A DNA stretch of 64,000 nt from the NCBI GenBank assembly GCA_029448655.1, contig JACCLO010000002.1, positions 5,084,001 through 5,148,000 on the forward strand, given 5' to 3'. Of the stretch, positions 21,994 to 34,476 are shown in pieces. How positions within the stretch are numbered: the first letter of the stretch is position 1; each line of letters opens with the position of its first letter. The notes under the pieces are model-generated. The model worked only from the letters and a program-made list of their open reading frames with translations, had not been told where the DNA came from and did not search any database. A program made the position numbers and the translations under genes. Origin of the DNA: Wolfiporia cocos (lineage: Eukaryota; Basidiomycota; Agaricomycetes; Polyporales; Phaeolaceae).

Positions 21994-23050
21994 ATGGTCC
22001 AATTCTGGGACAGCATCCAGGACGATTTCATCCCATGGATCGAGGCGCAGCACATGTTCTGGGTCGCCTCTGCACCGCTCGGCGGGGGAGGGCACGTCAA
22101 CCTTAGTCCGAAGGGTTTGCGCGGCGCCTTCCATATTGTAGACAACAAGCGTGTGTGGTACGAGGACTTCACCGGCAGCGGTGCGTCCCACTTCGCGCTC
22201 ATTGTATCGGCCAGGGGCAATGCTGATGAGGGGCAGGGAGCGAGACGATAGCACACATACGCGAGCCGGGCAACGGACGAGTCACGGTGATGTTGTGTTC
22301 GTTCGAGGGCCCGCCGAGGATCATGCGGCTGTTCTGCAAAGGTGAGCTGCTACGCGGGAGCCCATTGACTAAGGAAATAATGACGCCGACGCGACGCAGG
22401 CAGCGTGCACGAATTTGGCTCAGCAGAGTATGAGGAGCTTGTTCCACCCGAGACACGCCGCCCGGGCTTGCGCGCTGCCATCGTGCTCGACATCCTACAA
22501 TGCCAAACGGTATTTCCTTCTCGTTTGTTGCTGTTCCCCATATCATGCTCATCCACGGCAGTCATGCGGCTACGCCGTCCCGCTGTACCAATTCGTCGCA
22601 CAGCGGCCTACCCTGCTGAACTGGTGCGCCAACCTCGCGGAGAAAGACATCCAGTACGACGCAGAGAACCAGGGACATGCGCCGAGCCAGTTCGGGGAGA
22701 AGGGCCTGAAGGCGTACTGGGCCAAGATGAACCTGAAGAGCTTGGACGATCTGCCGACGGGGCTAACCGCACACGAGAGCGGCGTGACGCCCACGCACGC
22801 GGAGTCAAGCGACGAGTGGGGGAAGGGCTATCGTGCGGTCAAGCCGGGGGAGGGGAATGGGGCTGGGAAGAAGGAAGAGGAGGGGAACAAGGGACAGGTG
22901 GCGGTGGCGAGGAAGGAGGGATTGGGCGGAGCGGAGTTGTTTAGGCTGCTGCTGGCGTTCGTGATGGGGTTGGCTGTTGCAGCAGCGTATTCTTCCATGG
23001 CAGACATGGCAGGACATGTCTCGTTTGGGGATGCAGCGGTATCGTCGTGA
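21994..23050 (+). CDS. Pyridoxamine 5'-phosphate oxidase-like FMN-binding split-barrel protein
   Basis: Four exons (21994-22180, 22237-22341, 22400-22509, 22562-23050) give 296 residues. The N-terminal 150 residues match the fungal PNPOx-like group: IPWIEAQHMFWVASAPL, GHVNLSPKGL, WYEDFTGSGSETIAHIRE, VTVMLCSFEGPPRIMRLFC, and then SCGYAVPLYQF. Such split barrels bind FMN or F420/heme; the substrate is unknown and PNP oxidation itself is not implied. The C-terminal third is a Lys/Glu/Gly-rich linker and one hydrophobic segment (LLLAFVMGLAVAAAY), which suggests tail anchoring to a membrane, an uncommon addition to the fold. Confidence 0.82.
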
Positions 23051-23450
23051 GTGCCAGCTTCATAGTGAATGAGAGTGGCAGGATACAATCTCGGCAAACA
23101 AACCAGAATGCTAATTTCTACCAATTTGTACATACCTGGACAATGCTCGATGAGAGCCACAAAACAGAGGCTTCCATTTCGAGTGTTGATTTTCAAAACA
23201 CACGGCGTTTACTGCTATAGAACAGCGATCTTCCATTGTGGCTGATTGCAATGCGATCCTATACAATCAATTTACCAATTGACACTGTCATATTCATCTC
23301 TTCTGCCCGGTAGAGAAGCCTGATACATGTGAACTCCATTCCACGCTGTTAGTACATCTGCGAAGTCGGGACAATAAGATGAAAATGCAACCAAAATAAA
23401 AAGCATGCAACGGCAAGCCTCGCGTACAAGAACATACGCTGGTAATCGCT
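23051..23450. other. Convergent 3' region
   Basis: 400 bp between the stop codons of two converging genes, AT-richer than the neighbours. It is assumed to hold both 3' untranslated regions; nothing else was seen. Confidence 0.5.
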
Positions 23451-24791
23451 CTACAATTTAGAGGGAAGTTTGCCCAGCGTTGCGTACTGTGGCTTGCGCT
23501 TCGCCTTCACAGCCGCCAAGGACTCTTTAATGTCCTACAAAGCGGGCACTGTTTGTGAGAGGCAAGCACTGTAATCAACGGATTTCCAACGCACGGCCGT
23601 CTGCAGCATCACACCGTTCCACACAGTCGTATAATCCAGATTCTCTTGAACACTGTAGAAGTCCATGCATCAATCACTCCCCTATCACCAAAACTCACGC
23701 GAGACAGCCGCATACCTATGGTCCCTAGCGTGTAGCAGCAGGTGCTTCGTCCCTAACACAGCGATCGGGCTCTTCTGCGCTATCTCCTTTGCCGTGGATA
23801 GAGCGGCATGCACAACCTCATCGCGCCCGCCCTCGACGACGCGCGAGACCATGCCCATCTGGAGCGCTTCGGCGGGCCCGAACGCGCGCGCAGTGTAGGC
23901 GAGCTCGTGGACGAGCGACAGGTTGCCTGCGAGCTTGGGGAGACGCGCGAGCGTGCCAATGTCCGCTGCGAGGCCAATGTCTACTTCCTGTCGTGCCATT
24001 ATCAGTTGTGACACTCTGAATACAGGGCAGTATCAACAGTGTTAAACGATGGCAGAACAGACCTTAATGGAGAACGATGCGTTCGAGGCGGCGTAACGCA
24101 CGTCGCATGCGGCGATGATATCGACGGCGAGACCGTAGGCGACTCCATGCACGGCGGCGATGACGGGATATGGGCAGCGCTCGACAGAGGATATGGAGCG
24201 CTGAAACGCGGCGAGAAAGTGGCGCTGCTGCAGAGCGTTCTTGTCCGGCTCCTTCTCGTAAGTATCGAGAGTGGCGAGTGCGCTCACTGCATGCATGGAT
24301 ATGAAATGAGACTAGACAAAACTGGAGGAAGCGTAAGGACATACGGTCAATGCCCGCAGTGAAAGCCTTAGGCAAAGCAGATGCAAGTACAACGACTCGG
24401 ATCGAGGGCTCTCTTCCGATCTTGTCGAACGTGTGGCCAAACTCGGTCCAGAACCTGGACAAACGGATTGAAGGTCAGTGCCATTCTGCATGCCCTGCTT
24501 TGCATATGTAACACATTCAGAGAGGGCTCAATCTGCACACTTATTACAAAACGCATATTACCAGGCCAATCACAGAATTGCTTTGCCGGCAAATATCGCA
24601 GTATACGAAGCCGGACTTACTCTTGGCTAAACGCATTGACCGGCTTGCTTGTATGATCAGATCAATGAGATGAAGGTGAGGACGACTGCGACTCCAAGGG
24701 CATACCGGTTGAGTTCCACTAGAGCAACATGTGGCTCTGGAAGTGATACTTGAATGAACTGTGAAGACAGAGCAGCTATTATTTCAGACAT
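23451..24791 (-). CDS. Peroxisomal delta(3,5)-delta(2,4)-dienoyl-CoA isomerase
   Basis: Seven exons (24791-24706, 24647-24621, 24454-24345, 24286-24063, 23987-23716, 23652-23595, 23534-23451) give 286 residues of the enoyl-CoA hydratase/isomerase (crotonase) family. The fold is seen in VSLPEPHVALVELNRKPVNA, VVVLASALPKAFTAGID (oxyanion-hole segment), PYPVIAAVHGVAYG and EVDIGLAADIGTLARLPK; the acidic residues of DIGLAAD match those of ECH1/Dci1 isomerases. The protein ends LPSKL, a perfect type 1 peroxisomal signal. It would reposition double bonds during peroxisomal beta-oxidation of unsaturated fatty acids. The start was chosen at an ATG giving a short leader before the first strand. Intron 2 is about 165 nt, longer than its neighbours. 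Confidence 0.93.
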
Positions 24792-25168
24792 TATCTGTGT
24801 CGTGAACATGAGCCTGAGCTTAACAGCTCATTCTGTAGGGCAAACGAACGGCGACAATGCAACAGGGGTTGGCCGTCCACCGTCAACAGCAAGTCGACGT
24901 TCGAAGAGAGTACACAGGAATCGGCACACGGATGATTTGGTTTCGTTGCTCGTACTAGGGCCGGTTGCACGAGACGCCTGGTTTACCCCAGACTGAAGTT
25001 GTGGCGTCTCGGGATGCCTAAGCCCTAAGCCTAAGTCTGGCAATGCCGGACCCCGAGCTCCTTTGATCCCGAGCTCGGGCGCTTCCGCTGCTCACGCCAA
25101 AACTTCGTAGAGGCTCGCACGACACCTCACGGCATCCTCATCCTCCTGCAGGAATAAGACTACACAAA
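24792..25168. other. Divergent promoter region
   Basis: 377 bp between the dienoyl-CoA isomerase and the Tom6-like gene. It contains repeated agccctaagcctaag-type short motifs and a pair of cgagctcggg/cccgagctc palindromes near 25052-25078. No TATA box was seen. Confidence 0.45.
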
Positions 25169-25402
25169 ATGGCCCGTCGCTCTGCACCTCCTGGCTCTGG
25201 CCCTGCCTACTACTCTGGAGCGCCATCACGTCGCGGCGCTCTTGCTGACCCCAACGAATCTGCGTTCTCCGCATTCATGCGCGAGGAGGTTTGGGCACCG
25301 GAGAAATTCCCGGGAAACATCAGCATTCTTGTGGGAGTTTCCGTGTTCCTCGGCGGAATTGCTGCGATGAGGACGTGGGGCGAGTTGATGATTCCGGCTT
25401 GA
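25169..25402 (+). CDS. Small single-span membrane protein, Tom6-like
   Basis: Intronless 77-codon gene. The first 50 residues are hydrophilic (APSRRGALADPNESAFSAFM); residues 51-72 form one membrane span (ISILVGVSVFLGGIAAM) followed by RTWGELMIPA. A short cytosolic part, one C-terminal span and a WxELxxPA end resemble fungal Tom6, a small outer-membrane subunit that stabilises the TOM translocase. The resemblance is by pattern only and Tom5- or Tom7-like identity cannot be excluded. That the ORF is real is supported by a decayed copy of it at 32029-32213 that preserves the same layout. Confidence 0.72.
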   Translation: MARRSAPPGSGPAYYSGAPSRRGALADPNESAFSAFMREEVWAPEKFPGNISILVGVSVFLGGIAAMRTWGELMIPA

Positions 25403-27613
25403 GGTGTTGGGGCGTTCGGAGTTCGAAGAACATGGTTTGGCCACAGGTGTTGGGTAATACCACTCCGTAGGTGAAGGAGATAGAGACTATGTGGGTGAGT
25501 GGGATATCATCACTGCGTGAGACGCTGCACCCTGTCATTTATTCGTGTCATGATGTCTGGAATGGCTGGTTCGAGTATCAGGGACGTTGCTGACTACATT
25601 CTGTAGATTTGCCCCCGGCAGGCTCATTCTGACGATCAAATGCTTCAATTGTCCGTAGCCTCACCTACTATCGTGATTTCTACCACGCTTTCGATATCTC
25701 ACTTTTCCGCATCTCATGTGTGGCTGAGATGTTATTTCTTATCATCAAAAACATCCACGCTGTGCACTCGTCGCCCACATGGAATGAGTCTTGGTGAAGG
25801 ACGGTGACATTTGATCCCAGTCCCGCAGACCCTTGGCAGTCGAGCTTCGCCAGCCACCGACGATTGTCTCGTCCCTTAATCATTTCAAAGATCTCAAGAA
25901 GCGAAACGTGCACTCTCCTGACCTCACACTCGATGGGTACACTGTGCCTTGTGGCCACAACTTCTAGACCAGCGCTTCTCGATTTTCAGGCTGACCGCTT
26001 TCTGGGGTTCGTATTAGAGAGGATCTGCTACGACCTAGGGCGCTTGATTGTAGCCCTTATGCGGCTCCGCTTGCCCTAGATTCACTGGTACTTCAAGCTT
26101 CATTACTACAGGGACACTAGCGCCAGACTTCGAGGCTCAAACCTTGGTCTAAATTTCATCAGACTTCGGCCAAGTTATCACAGCCTAATTTTGGCCTAGA
26201 TTACGACAGATTCTCTCTTTAACACGTGGCGCAGAACGCTTCCGTGTCTCTCGGGATATACACCCCATTGGGGTACAATCATGGAAAAGGAGCGGATGAC
26301 AGCCCTTCCCTGATCGCAGCGGTGTTCGACCAACAATCTGACAGATCACTCCATGAGCATGCTCTTTTGAGGCCGTTTGCTGTGATCGATGGAGAGGGGG
26401 GCATCCTGTGTGCTCTCATATTACCCCTGCCTGTGTGCTTTCATATTACGATGCGGTACCAAGACGATAACTCACTTGACACCCAACGCTTAGGCCTTCT
26501 TGTCAAGTAAAAGCCTCCGGACTGGGATTCCGAGCCACTTATTTGATATTGCAACGCGTGTCTGACTGCATGCGGTCTTGATCGTGCGACTGGCCTGCTG
26601 GCCATACTGCGATGCAGCAGTATCGCGGTGAATCTCGCCGTTGGAGAAGCCATGATTTGAATAGCGAATTTGACTATGTGCAGTATACAGGTCGGTTTGC
26701 TCCCATTGCATTCTGTGCATGCTGCCAGTGTATTCGCGCAGCTGCTTCGAGGAAAGAATGAGGGGACACCAAGGTTCAGTACTCAGTTCCATTCCCAATT
26801 TCATGTTTCACATCTTCCCGTCACAATGCGGCAAGCACCTCAATTGACTCACGTGGGTTTGCCGACCGATGACAGCCAGTGAGTATGAACCGCCCCATTC
26901 GTGTTTTCCGTTTGGTGGCTGACTTCGACAAGGTACGGTTATCTGAACCGGCTTTCGACCCCGTTTATACATGTCGACTTACACCATTTCGCTTACATTG
27001 CTCGGGCTATATTCGTTGCGGCAAGCCGTCACCGATCTCAATGCTCGACGTCCACGGCGCGCTTATCAGCTATCGCAGATGCAACGAAGCAAAGTTGTGA
27101 AGTGTCACCTCTGTGGCCCAAAGTGCGACCTGCCTGGCTGCTCGAGGCCAAAGCCAACGTGCAGTGATACACGTGTTGGGGCCCGATCGAGGGGCATCGC
27201 ACGCTGGACAACTCCATGAATTTCAACATTGTTACAATGAATCACATCGGAGATGAACTTGCGACATTTGCGCTGAACATACACAATCTGCCGAGAGCAC
27301 AACAATCTCAACAAGTCAGTAGAGTGAGGACCTCCCTACATCTTTTGAATTATATGCCTAAAATTACATGCTCCAGCTATCATTAAGGAGTTTGTCGAGG
27401 GAATGAACGAACATACTCATTGTTCACCGTGATACTACTGCTGGTCGGCTGTAATCCCTTAAAATCGATTAAATTTTTGATATCAGGAAGCAACGTGGTG
27501 AAGAGTGCCGAATCGCAACACGAAACGCGCGACAGAGACTACAGCTTATAAAAGAACTAAGTAGGGACCGCTTGGAACTCATCCAGCCCGCCACCGCTCC
27601 CCATACAACAAAT
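25403..27613. other. Intergenic, no supported gene
   Basis: 2.2 kb of short ORFs. Around 26125-26215 a motif cagacttcg-n30 and a related cagcctaattttggcctag occur as degenerate direct copies. No transposon protein was found. Confidence 0.45.
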
Positions 27614-30164
27614 ATGCACAACGACAAACCTAACTTATCTGCGACCGATGGCAGTCTACATCTCAACGTATGGGCATTTATATACATGACCGCTCACTTG
27701 CCATACCTGCTGACGTCTAATATCTCAGTCAAAAAAGACTGTCGATGATGCTAAGGTACTATCCGATCTTGCTCGTTTGGCATCTGAGCTGGGGAGAGTA
27801 GCGGCTAATCTTGCCAGTGTAGATGCGAATGCGATACCCAGTACTCAGGTGAGCCTCACCGTACACCATCGGAGAAAGCTCAATATAAGTTTCCACAAAG
27901 GCATCAGATCAAAATACAGAACCATCAAGCGATGATATCAAGGGGTCAAAAGATCACAACGGAGCGGAATCACCAATTTATAAACAATGCTCCCAGATCT
28001 GGAGCTATGAGCAAGAACAGATCAGAGCGTACAAAGAGGAAATCGACTCGCTCCTCACATTTGTAAGCCCCGTGACCATTCAAATTGACTAGGACTATTT
28101 CTAGGCTCAACCTGCAAGCATTGCACTTGTTCTAAACACCTTCTCATAGGCTGGCCTTTTTTCGGCTGTGGTCTCCGTCTACGGCGTCGACGAATACACT
28201 TCCCTAACTCCAGCAACTTCCAACGACGTGGTCCGCATGATCCTTGTGCAGATCTCATCACAATTGCCGAATCTTTCGGTACGCGTTGGTTCCAATGAAT
28301 CGACTTCGGCCGCAGTCACCGAACCATTGGATATTTTTCTATCTACCTCAGCGTCATTTAACGCTAAAGTAGTCAACATCCTATGGTTTTCGGCATTGAT
28401 GCTTGCCCTAGGAGCTGCTGCTATCGCAATCCTTGTCAGACAATGGCTCAATTTTCATGAAAGACATATTATCTATAGTCCTGAGCAGAGTCTCAGGATA
28501 TGGCATATTCGTCATAAGGGTCTTGACGAATGGCAGGTTCCCCGCATCATTGCGTCGCTCCCTATCTTGCTTCAGATCGCCCTCGCTCTTTTTCTCACAG
28601 GAATGGTGATGAAGCTATGGCCGCTTGATCAAGAGGTCGCCCGCGTATTGGCCGTACAGCTTGCAATTCTATGGGCCTTCTTCCTGTTCACCCTGATCAC
28701 CCCATTAATCTACAAATCCTGTCCATACAAGTCACCACAGGCATTGCTGCCTTTGTGGTTGATATGTGTGGCTGATTCCTGTCTCTCGACACTCCCCTCT
28801 GCCTGGAGGGTTGCTCACTCTATCCTCGACTATTCGGCTTCACTTCGCCTCCATCCTCGAGAGGCTCGCAAAAAGCTGTTAAATCTCGTCACAAGATGGT
28901 TCTCCGATGCGTCTACGACTCCCTTGGTACAGGCTGTCCGCATGTCCCGTTTCCATACCCCCGATTGGATCATGTTGGAACGGCAGCGTATCAACACATC
29001 GGAAGTCGCCCAGCTCGTCGACCTGTATGCAGACGCCGATGCTATTTGCATGGACGACTCTCTCTTCGTAGATACGATCGCCCCTGTACTGAAGAAAAAT
29101 ATCCACCTCCATCAGGGATATAATATCTACGGAGCATGTGAACGCATTCTGGACAATCGCCGATGTTGGCCAAGAAACCCGACTGACTTCTTTCGCATCC
29201 AGTCAGCCTTCACATTCTTGGATTCAGAATGTTTTCATACGACGCAAGAGCTTCTTTTAATAATGTTCGAAGAGCTGATGCAGCAACAGAAAACTCACCG
29301 TGGAATCCAATGGCAGCGCAGAATTGCCTACACATTCTACGTGCTACAGCAGGGCATGGACTTGATGCCGAAGCTATTCAATGAAGACCATGTCAGGTTG
29401 AAATATAAATCAGACATCCATAGCGTGATGTCTTACAGTCGAAAAGATGGCAGCAATACTACTGCTGAATATGTTCATCAGCTCTTAACGGTTCTATACT
29501 ATTTGACAAAATTTGAAGTACCGGTGGATGGTGCTATCCGTATCGTCGATGAATCAGGTGCGCTATCAACGATTTCAGAGACTACACAAAGCCTAAGTGT
29601 CAATCTATCAATGTAGATCTTAGTGAGGTGTTGAACGCGACACATACTCTCAAAGCGAACGATTCCAATGTATCTTTCTTGCTAGATGCATGCAGATTGT
29701 GTTTCAAATTCTGGGATATCATAGAGCACTCCTCTCCAGCTGTTGAATCTTCCGCTGCTGCTGTCCCATCGCCGGATCCCAGCACTGCTGGAGGAGATTT
29801 AGTCCTTCAGGGGGCGGTTGTAACCTTGACGGAAGACCTGTTCTCATTCCTACGCCCATTCGCTCCTTCAAGCGGTACACAGCCTCCGCTACATAGAGCA
29901 CCTCCGTTCAGGCAATATCAATTGGTCGACTTCTTCACTCTCTACATACGACTCGCAGCACACAACAGGATCAAACGTGTCGACGGTGGTTTCTTCCAGA
30001 AACATAGCTGGTGGCCTTACTGGTTAAGGTTGACCTTAGCAATGAGATTGGAGAATTATACTATCGGAAAATTAGCGTCTTCGGTTGCCAAGGATATTAT
30101 CCAGCCATATACAGACAAGTCGTACGTACATTCTAGCTCAATTACAGTCACGAGCGGACAGTGA
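27614..30164 (+). CDS. DUF6535 multi-pass membrane protein (copy A)
   Basis: Five exons (27614-27667, 27729-27848, 27901-28062, 28150-29557, 29617-30164) give 763 residues. After a polar N-terminus comes WSYEQEQIRAYKEEIDSLLT, then the family block with four hydrophobic segments: GLFSAVVSV (near 114), VVNILWFSALMLALGAAA (near 186), IIASLPILLQIALALFL (near 245) and VQLAILWAFFLFTLITPLIY (near 280), followed by CPYKSPQALLP. A long soluble C-terminal part follows. DUF6535 proteins are abundant and variable in Agaricomycetes; their role is unknown. The last junction was inferred from frame: reading on would stop at 29616, whereas removing 29558-29616 joins the downstream ORF. All introns are in conventional positions and the gene looks intact. 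Confidence 0.82.
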
Positions 30165-30674
30165 CTGAACGTTGAAATCGCACAACACGCAGATCGCATC
30201 AGCATCATAGGACAAATGATACTCCGGCAAGTTCCCATTCTGCTTCCAACTGCTACATAGCTTGGATCTTGAACTAAATGACTTTTGATACAGTCAGGTT
30301 CTGAAGGAATTCAACGTATCAACCTAACCGGGCACAAGCCACGTTCGAAATCTTTCCCAAAAATGCAGGGTGGTGACGAGGCGTCGAGCCTCGTCTAGAA
30401 GTCGCATGTTTGACTCTGTATATCACAATTGATGCTTTTATGTTTTACCGCATTATGGCAAGCACTGATGATGTATAGATCGATTACCAGCTTTGTACCA
30501 TGCGCTGCATGGGCTCACGATACTCATTTCCTTGCAAGTAGGTTTTTACGGTTTCACATTATGGTGTTCTGATGTGGTTATATTATCACGTCGATCGTGA
30601 TCCTCGTTTTGTATGAGATCTAGATGACCCGGAATCAAATTTTCTAATGCATTGCCTTGTACAATTGATTACAG
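30165..30674. other. Intergenic between DUF6535 copies A and B
   Basis: No ORF of note. A perfect 8-bp hairpin with a 5-nt loop (gacgaggc-gtcga-gcctcgtc) lies at 30375-30395. It is not followed by a U-run on either strand, so no terminator is claimed. Confidence 0.5.
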
Positions 30675-32015
30675 AATGACTTGATGATGCCAATGCGTCC
30701 CCAGATGACAGAGAATGAGGTGATAACACTCGTCTCCTGGAGCTCGATCAAAGAAGAGGATATATGATATAGATTCTCCAAAAGCGTATGGAAGAACGAC
30801 AAGGCATACAAAGAGTAAATTGATACATTTCTCACATTTGTAAGTTATGGTCGCCGGTCTTGACACTGTCATAGCATGATGCCTGTCAATACAACTGATC
30901 TCTAATGCTATGTTCTCGTATACAAGCTCACAAATGGTTGCTAACTGGATCTTGCAGGCGGTCTTGCTTTCTGCTGTCGTTCTTGGATACAGTTTCGAAT
31001 AATATCATCATCGTTGAATCAAACACTATGGACGCCAGCCAACTCATCCTCATTCGGACTCTATGAACCTTCAATGCCGCCAATTCTAAACCCTTGAATC
31101 ACAGATCTTACCACGCCAATCAGCACAGCTCCTGTGTACTCAAAGCTGAATGTTACAGTCTTCTTCAACAGCAGAGTTGTCAATATACTCTGGTTTTCGG
31201 CACTCATGCTCGCTTTGGGCGCCGCGGTGATCGGAACCTTGGTCAGACAATGGCTGAACTACCATGCAGGACACACGATCAATACTCCCTATCAAAGTGT
31301 CGGAATCTGGAACTTTCGGCACAGAGATCTTGTGAAAGGCAATTGCGTGAGATCCATTGCTTTGCTCCCCATCTTACTTCAAGTCGCTCTCGCCCTGTTC
31401 CTTGCTGGCATGGTCATTAAATTGTGGCCGATCGATGAGGTCGTGGCCAATATTTTTGCAGCACAGCTTATAGCCCTGTCTACCTTCTATATGTTCACCT
31501 TGTCCATTCCACTCATTTATACGAGGTGTCCCTACAAAACGCCACGACGGTGGCTGCCTATTTGGACAACTGTCACATCTGGAACCCTTCGCTCAATTGC
31601 ATTTGGTTTCATCGGTGAATCCTATACATCCCTACCTCCTCATCTCAGTCGACTCATCCGTCATGGTCCTCGCGGTTGACCCTTCCGAGGTTACCTCGTT
31701 TTCGGTGGAGACTTCCAGGCAGCGATCTCGTGAAGGCAGTTTCGATTGCTCGATATAACCCGCCTGGCTATATATGTGTAGTGATGTGCCAGGCCCGGCT
31801 TTGGGCCATGAGACGGGCCGGGCCAAGCCCTACTTGGGCATGTGGTCTTCGAGCGAGAGAACTTGGGTGAAAACACGGTAATACAGCTTGTAAAAGTAAT
31901 AATCGATGCAGATGCCATATTTATCGACGACTACTTCATGGTCGATGTTTAAATCACCGCTGTTGGCCACGAGAGTTGAAAGAGTTACCTCGATTCCGCT
32001 GCTCACAGTGCAGCC
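30675..32015 (+). pseudogene. Decayed DUF6535 gene (copy B)
   Basis: The stretch follows copy C (from 37022) almost base by base: the exon with CCAAAAGCGTATGG, the same intron position after ctcacattt, and then VVNILWFSALMLALGAA, LLPILLQVALALFLAGMV and IPLIYTRCPYKTP. It is disabled many times: an in-frame TAA at 30816-30818, a frameshift and stops just after the first membrane segment (near 30995), a frame loss near 31675, a 60-70 bp insertion at about 31775-31841, and a deletion of roughly 70 bp near 31950. Homology to C ends near 31998-32015, where a fragment of another gene begins. No function is expected. Confidence 0.9.
31775..31841. repeat. GC-rich insertion with inverted repeat inside copy B
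   Basis: This segment has no counterpart in copy C, whose sequence runs directly from the cacctggttggg to the gtggtcttcgag equivalents. It contains ggcccggc and, 19 bp on, gccgggcc, plus repeated gggcc/ggccc, so it can fold. It may be the remnant of a short non-autonomous element. No target-site duplication is clear. Confidence 0.5.
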
Positions 32016-32028
32016 ATTGCACTTCGCA

Positions 32029-32213
32029 GCACCCTCATCACGTCGCGACGCTCTCGCTGACTCCAACGAACCTGCCTACTCTACATTCGTGTGCGAGGAG
32101 GTCTGGCGCGGGAGAAGCTCCTGAAAAACAGAAATATCGTGGATCTCGCTGTGTTCTTTGACGGACATATTGTAATCAGAATATAAAATGAGCTGATAAT
32201 CCCGACTTGAGGT
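32029..32213 (+). pseudogene. Decayed 5'-truncated copy of the Tom6-like gene
   Basis: From gcaccctcatcacgtcgcga onward the sequence tracks 25212-25404. The translated match is SRRDALADSNEPAYSTFVCEEVW against SRRGALADPNESAFSAFMREEVW, followed by diverged equivalents of the membrane span and of the end attccggcttgaggtg. Indels break the frame after EEVW and the first 14 codons are missing. It is fused to the broken end of DUF6535 copy B. Similarity seems to continue weakly into the 3' flank (near 32270-32310), so this looks like a DNA-level duplication and not a processed retrocopy. Confidence 0.82.
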
Positions 32214-34476
32214 GCCAGTTCTGGGAAACGCAGTGTGACTTCTGGTTTGTGGTTCAGTGCACTATAGATAGTATTGCGAGAATGGATTGGGAATAGAGAT
32301 GATAATACCAAACGATTGACTGACTTCATTCCCACCGGTGGACCCTCTCTGAACATCCGATATGCACCGTTTGATCGTATTGCCCTCTCACTCCCGCTTC
32401 CCGCCATGTGTTCGGTTATTCAGACAATATGTACGTTATGTGTTGCTCAATTTGCTGCTAGAACCCATCATATATGGCTGGAATCATGTCAAAAGTCTCA
32501 CGGAATATGCGTGAGGTTAAGAAAGGTTGCGACTCTCTCGAGCCTGCAGACACCGGGTTCTACAGATTCTACCTGCCCTTTCTCCTTTCGTAGGTGATAA
32601 AACTCGCGGTGTCCTCGCCACTACCTCGCTCGTCTATTCCACCGCACGCACCGCAGGTGATACACACAATGCCTTTCTCGACTGCCTGCCTTTAGCCACA
32701 TTCCACCGCGTTCAATGAGATATCCGCATGCCATCTTGGTCGCTGACCAGCCCAATCAGATGTCTGATGGAAGCATTTGTACTTTATGTCCCATACGCTT
32801 GGGGCACGATTGTTCGTGAGAGCATAGGAATATTCCCTCTGAGAGTCCGCCATCCAAATATCCCACAGGGTGTATCGGCTGCTTCGTGAAGTGATAAATC
32901 CCAAAGGCTGCCTACCAAGAGCCAAGAAGGAGAAGACAGACAACTCTTCCACGCGGACTCGCGGGGCCAGCCTGTTTATAACAGGAACGGGTCCTTTGCT
33001 TGTGAAGAGACCAGCCTGCAGCAATCGAAAGATGATATCTCATTTGACATCGTGCGTTGCCCATTCTATAAGTCGACTCCCAAACACAGATTGCGGGTTT
33101 GTGACGAATACTATCGATAGTTAGCGCTCGTCCGACGACTGCGTGCGGTTTCGATCGTGCTGCTGGTGGACACCATGCAACGCGTTTCAGGATTCCGCAC
33201 CGTCTGGGCCACTCTGACTGATACGCCACTAGATCAGAGGTTGAGGTTGCACGTAACTACATTGCATACTACAGGTCTATATGGTGGAAGAAGTTGTGTT
33301 CACATTATAGCCATCTCTATGGCTTGACCCTGACATATCGAGAACATCTCCTTGCATGTTAAATTAGTCTAGAATGAGGGATCACATCAAACGAGAGCCT
33401 GCGTTGGTCATTTCACATTGTCTCTAGACATGTTATCGCCAATTATGAAATCTCGCCTGGCACTGCGTTCAGTCTGTGGTTATTTAACGTTTAATTTCCG
33501 CTGGTATGCGGAAGAATGTCTGAGGTTTTCCATCACACATGCACCAATGTTCGAAGTGATCACCGCTTCCATGCATACGCTGTCTGGGTTCATCGGATTT
33601 CGGCTGCGTCCAGCTAGTTAATTCTCACGTAACCCGAAAGGGTTAAGTCTACCAACTATATGGCATGGATCTCAGGAATATCGTTCGCAAATTCAGCCGG
33701 TTTCACATCATCATCTTATAAGCTTCGGAGGATGTGTGAGAGCTTCATCGTCCCAATTTCATGGGAAGCATGCACTCGACACGCCAGCTTGACTGGAAAA
33801 TGCTCACATTGACGACTTTTCTGCTGTGATAGCTAGTTCATGTTGGTCATCTTATGAATCATAAGCACTTGACTAGTCTTGATTCCTCCTCTGGAGATAC
33901 CCTGTACAACTGTCATATGAGTCCATGCTAGTCAATCGTCCCAAGTTCCCTGGTATAATAATCACGTCTGGACTCGCCGTATTTCTGGTACTATTGTCAC
34001 GAGCACGTCACGACCATGTGCCGTAATAGCTTAACTACTGAGACCCACAGATGCTAACAGAGTTGGCATTCTGCCCTTTTGGCGCAATGGTTATTGCATT
34101 ACGGCTGAGCATCGTTATTGGGTTCTCACGACAGCGCGTGAATATAACTATTCCGCCACAGTCGGTAGCATGTCCATGTCAGGACTCGTTTGGTCACATG
34201 TTAATTGCGAGAGAGAGACAACCATTTATACCCCGCAGTCAGTATCCTATGTACATGTGCGGCAGCTAACTAGAGCCACAGTGGAAGCAAAGAGTATCGT
34301 AGTAATGAGTAGGGTGGTGTTAATGATGGGACGTTTGTTAGTCGTGGTGAAAGGGAAAGGGGTCGAAGGTACTCCGAAGGAGTGGAACGAACGTCATACG
34401 GGCCCCGAGTTAGGCCGACCCTCGTTCAATAAATACTTTGGAAAAAATGGGTGGAAAAGGAGGAAAAAAAGTATAA
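32214..34476. other. Gene-poor interval in the accessory region
   Basis: 2.3 kb without a supported gene. It is AT-richer than the housekeeping parts and holds only short unrecognised ORFs on both strands. Confidence 0.45.

Noticed and set aside
30375..30395. Rho-independent terminator-like hairpin
   Set aside because: No T-run follows, and this is a eukaryotic nuclear sequence.
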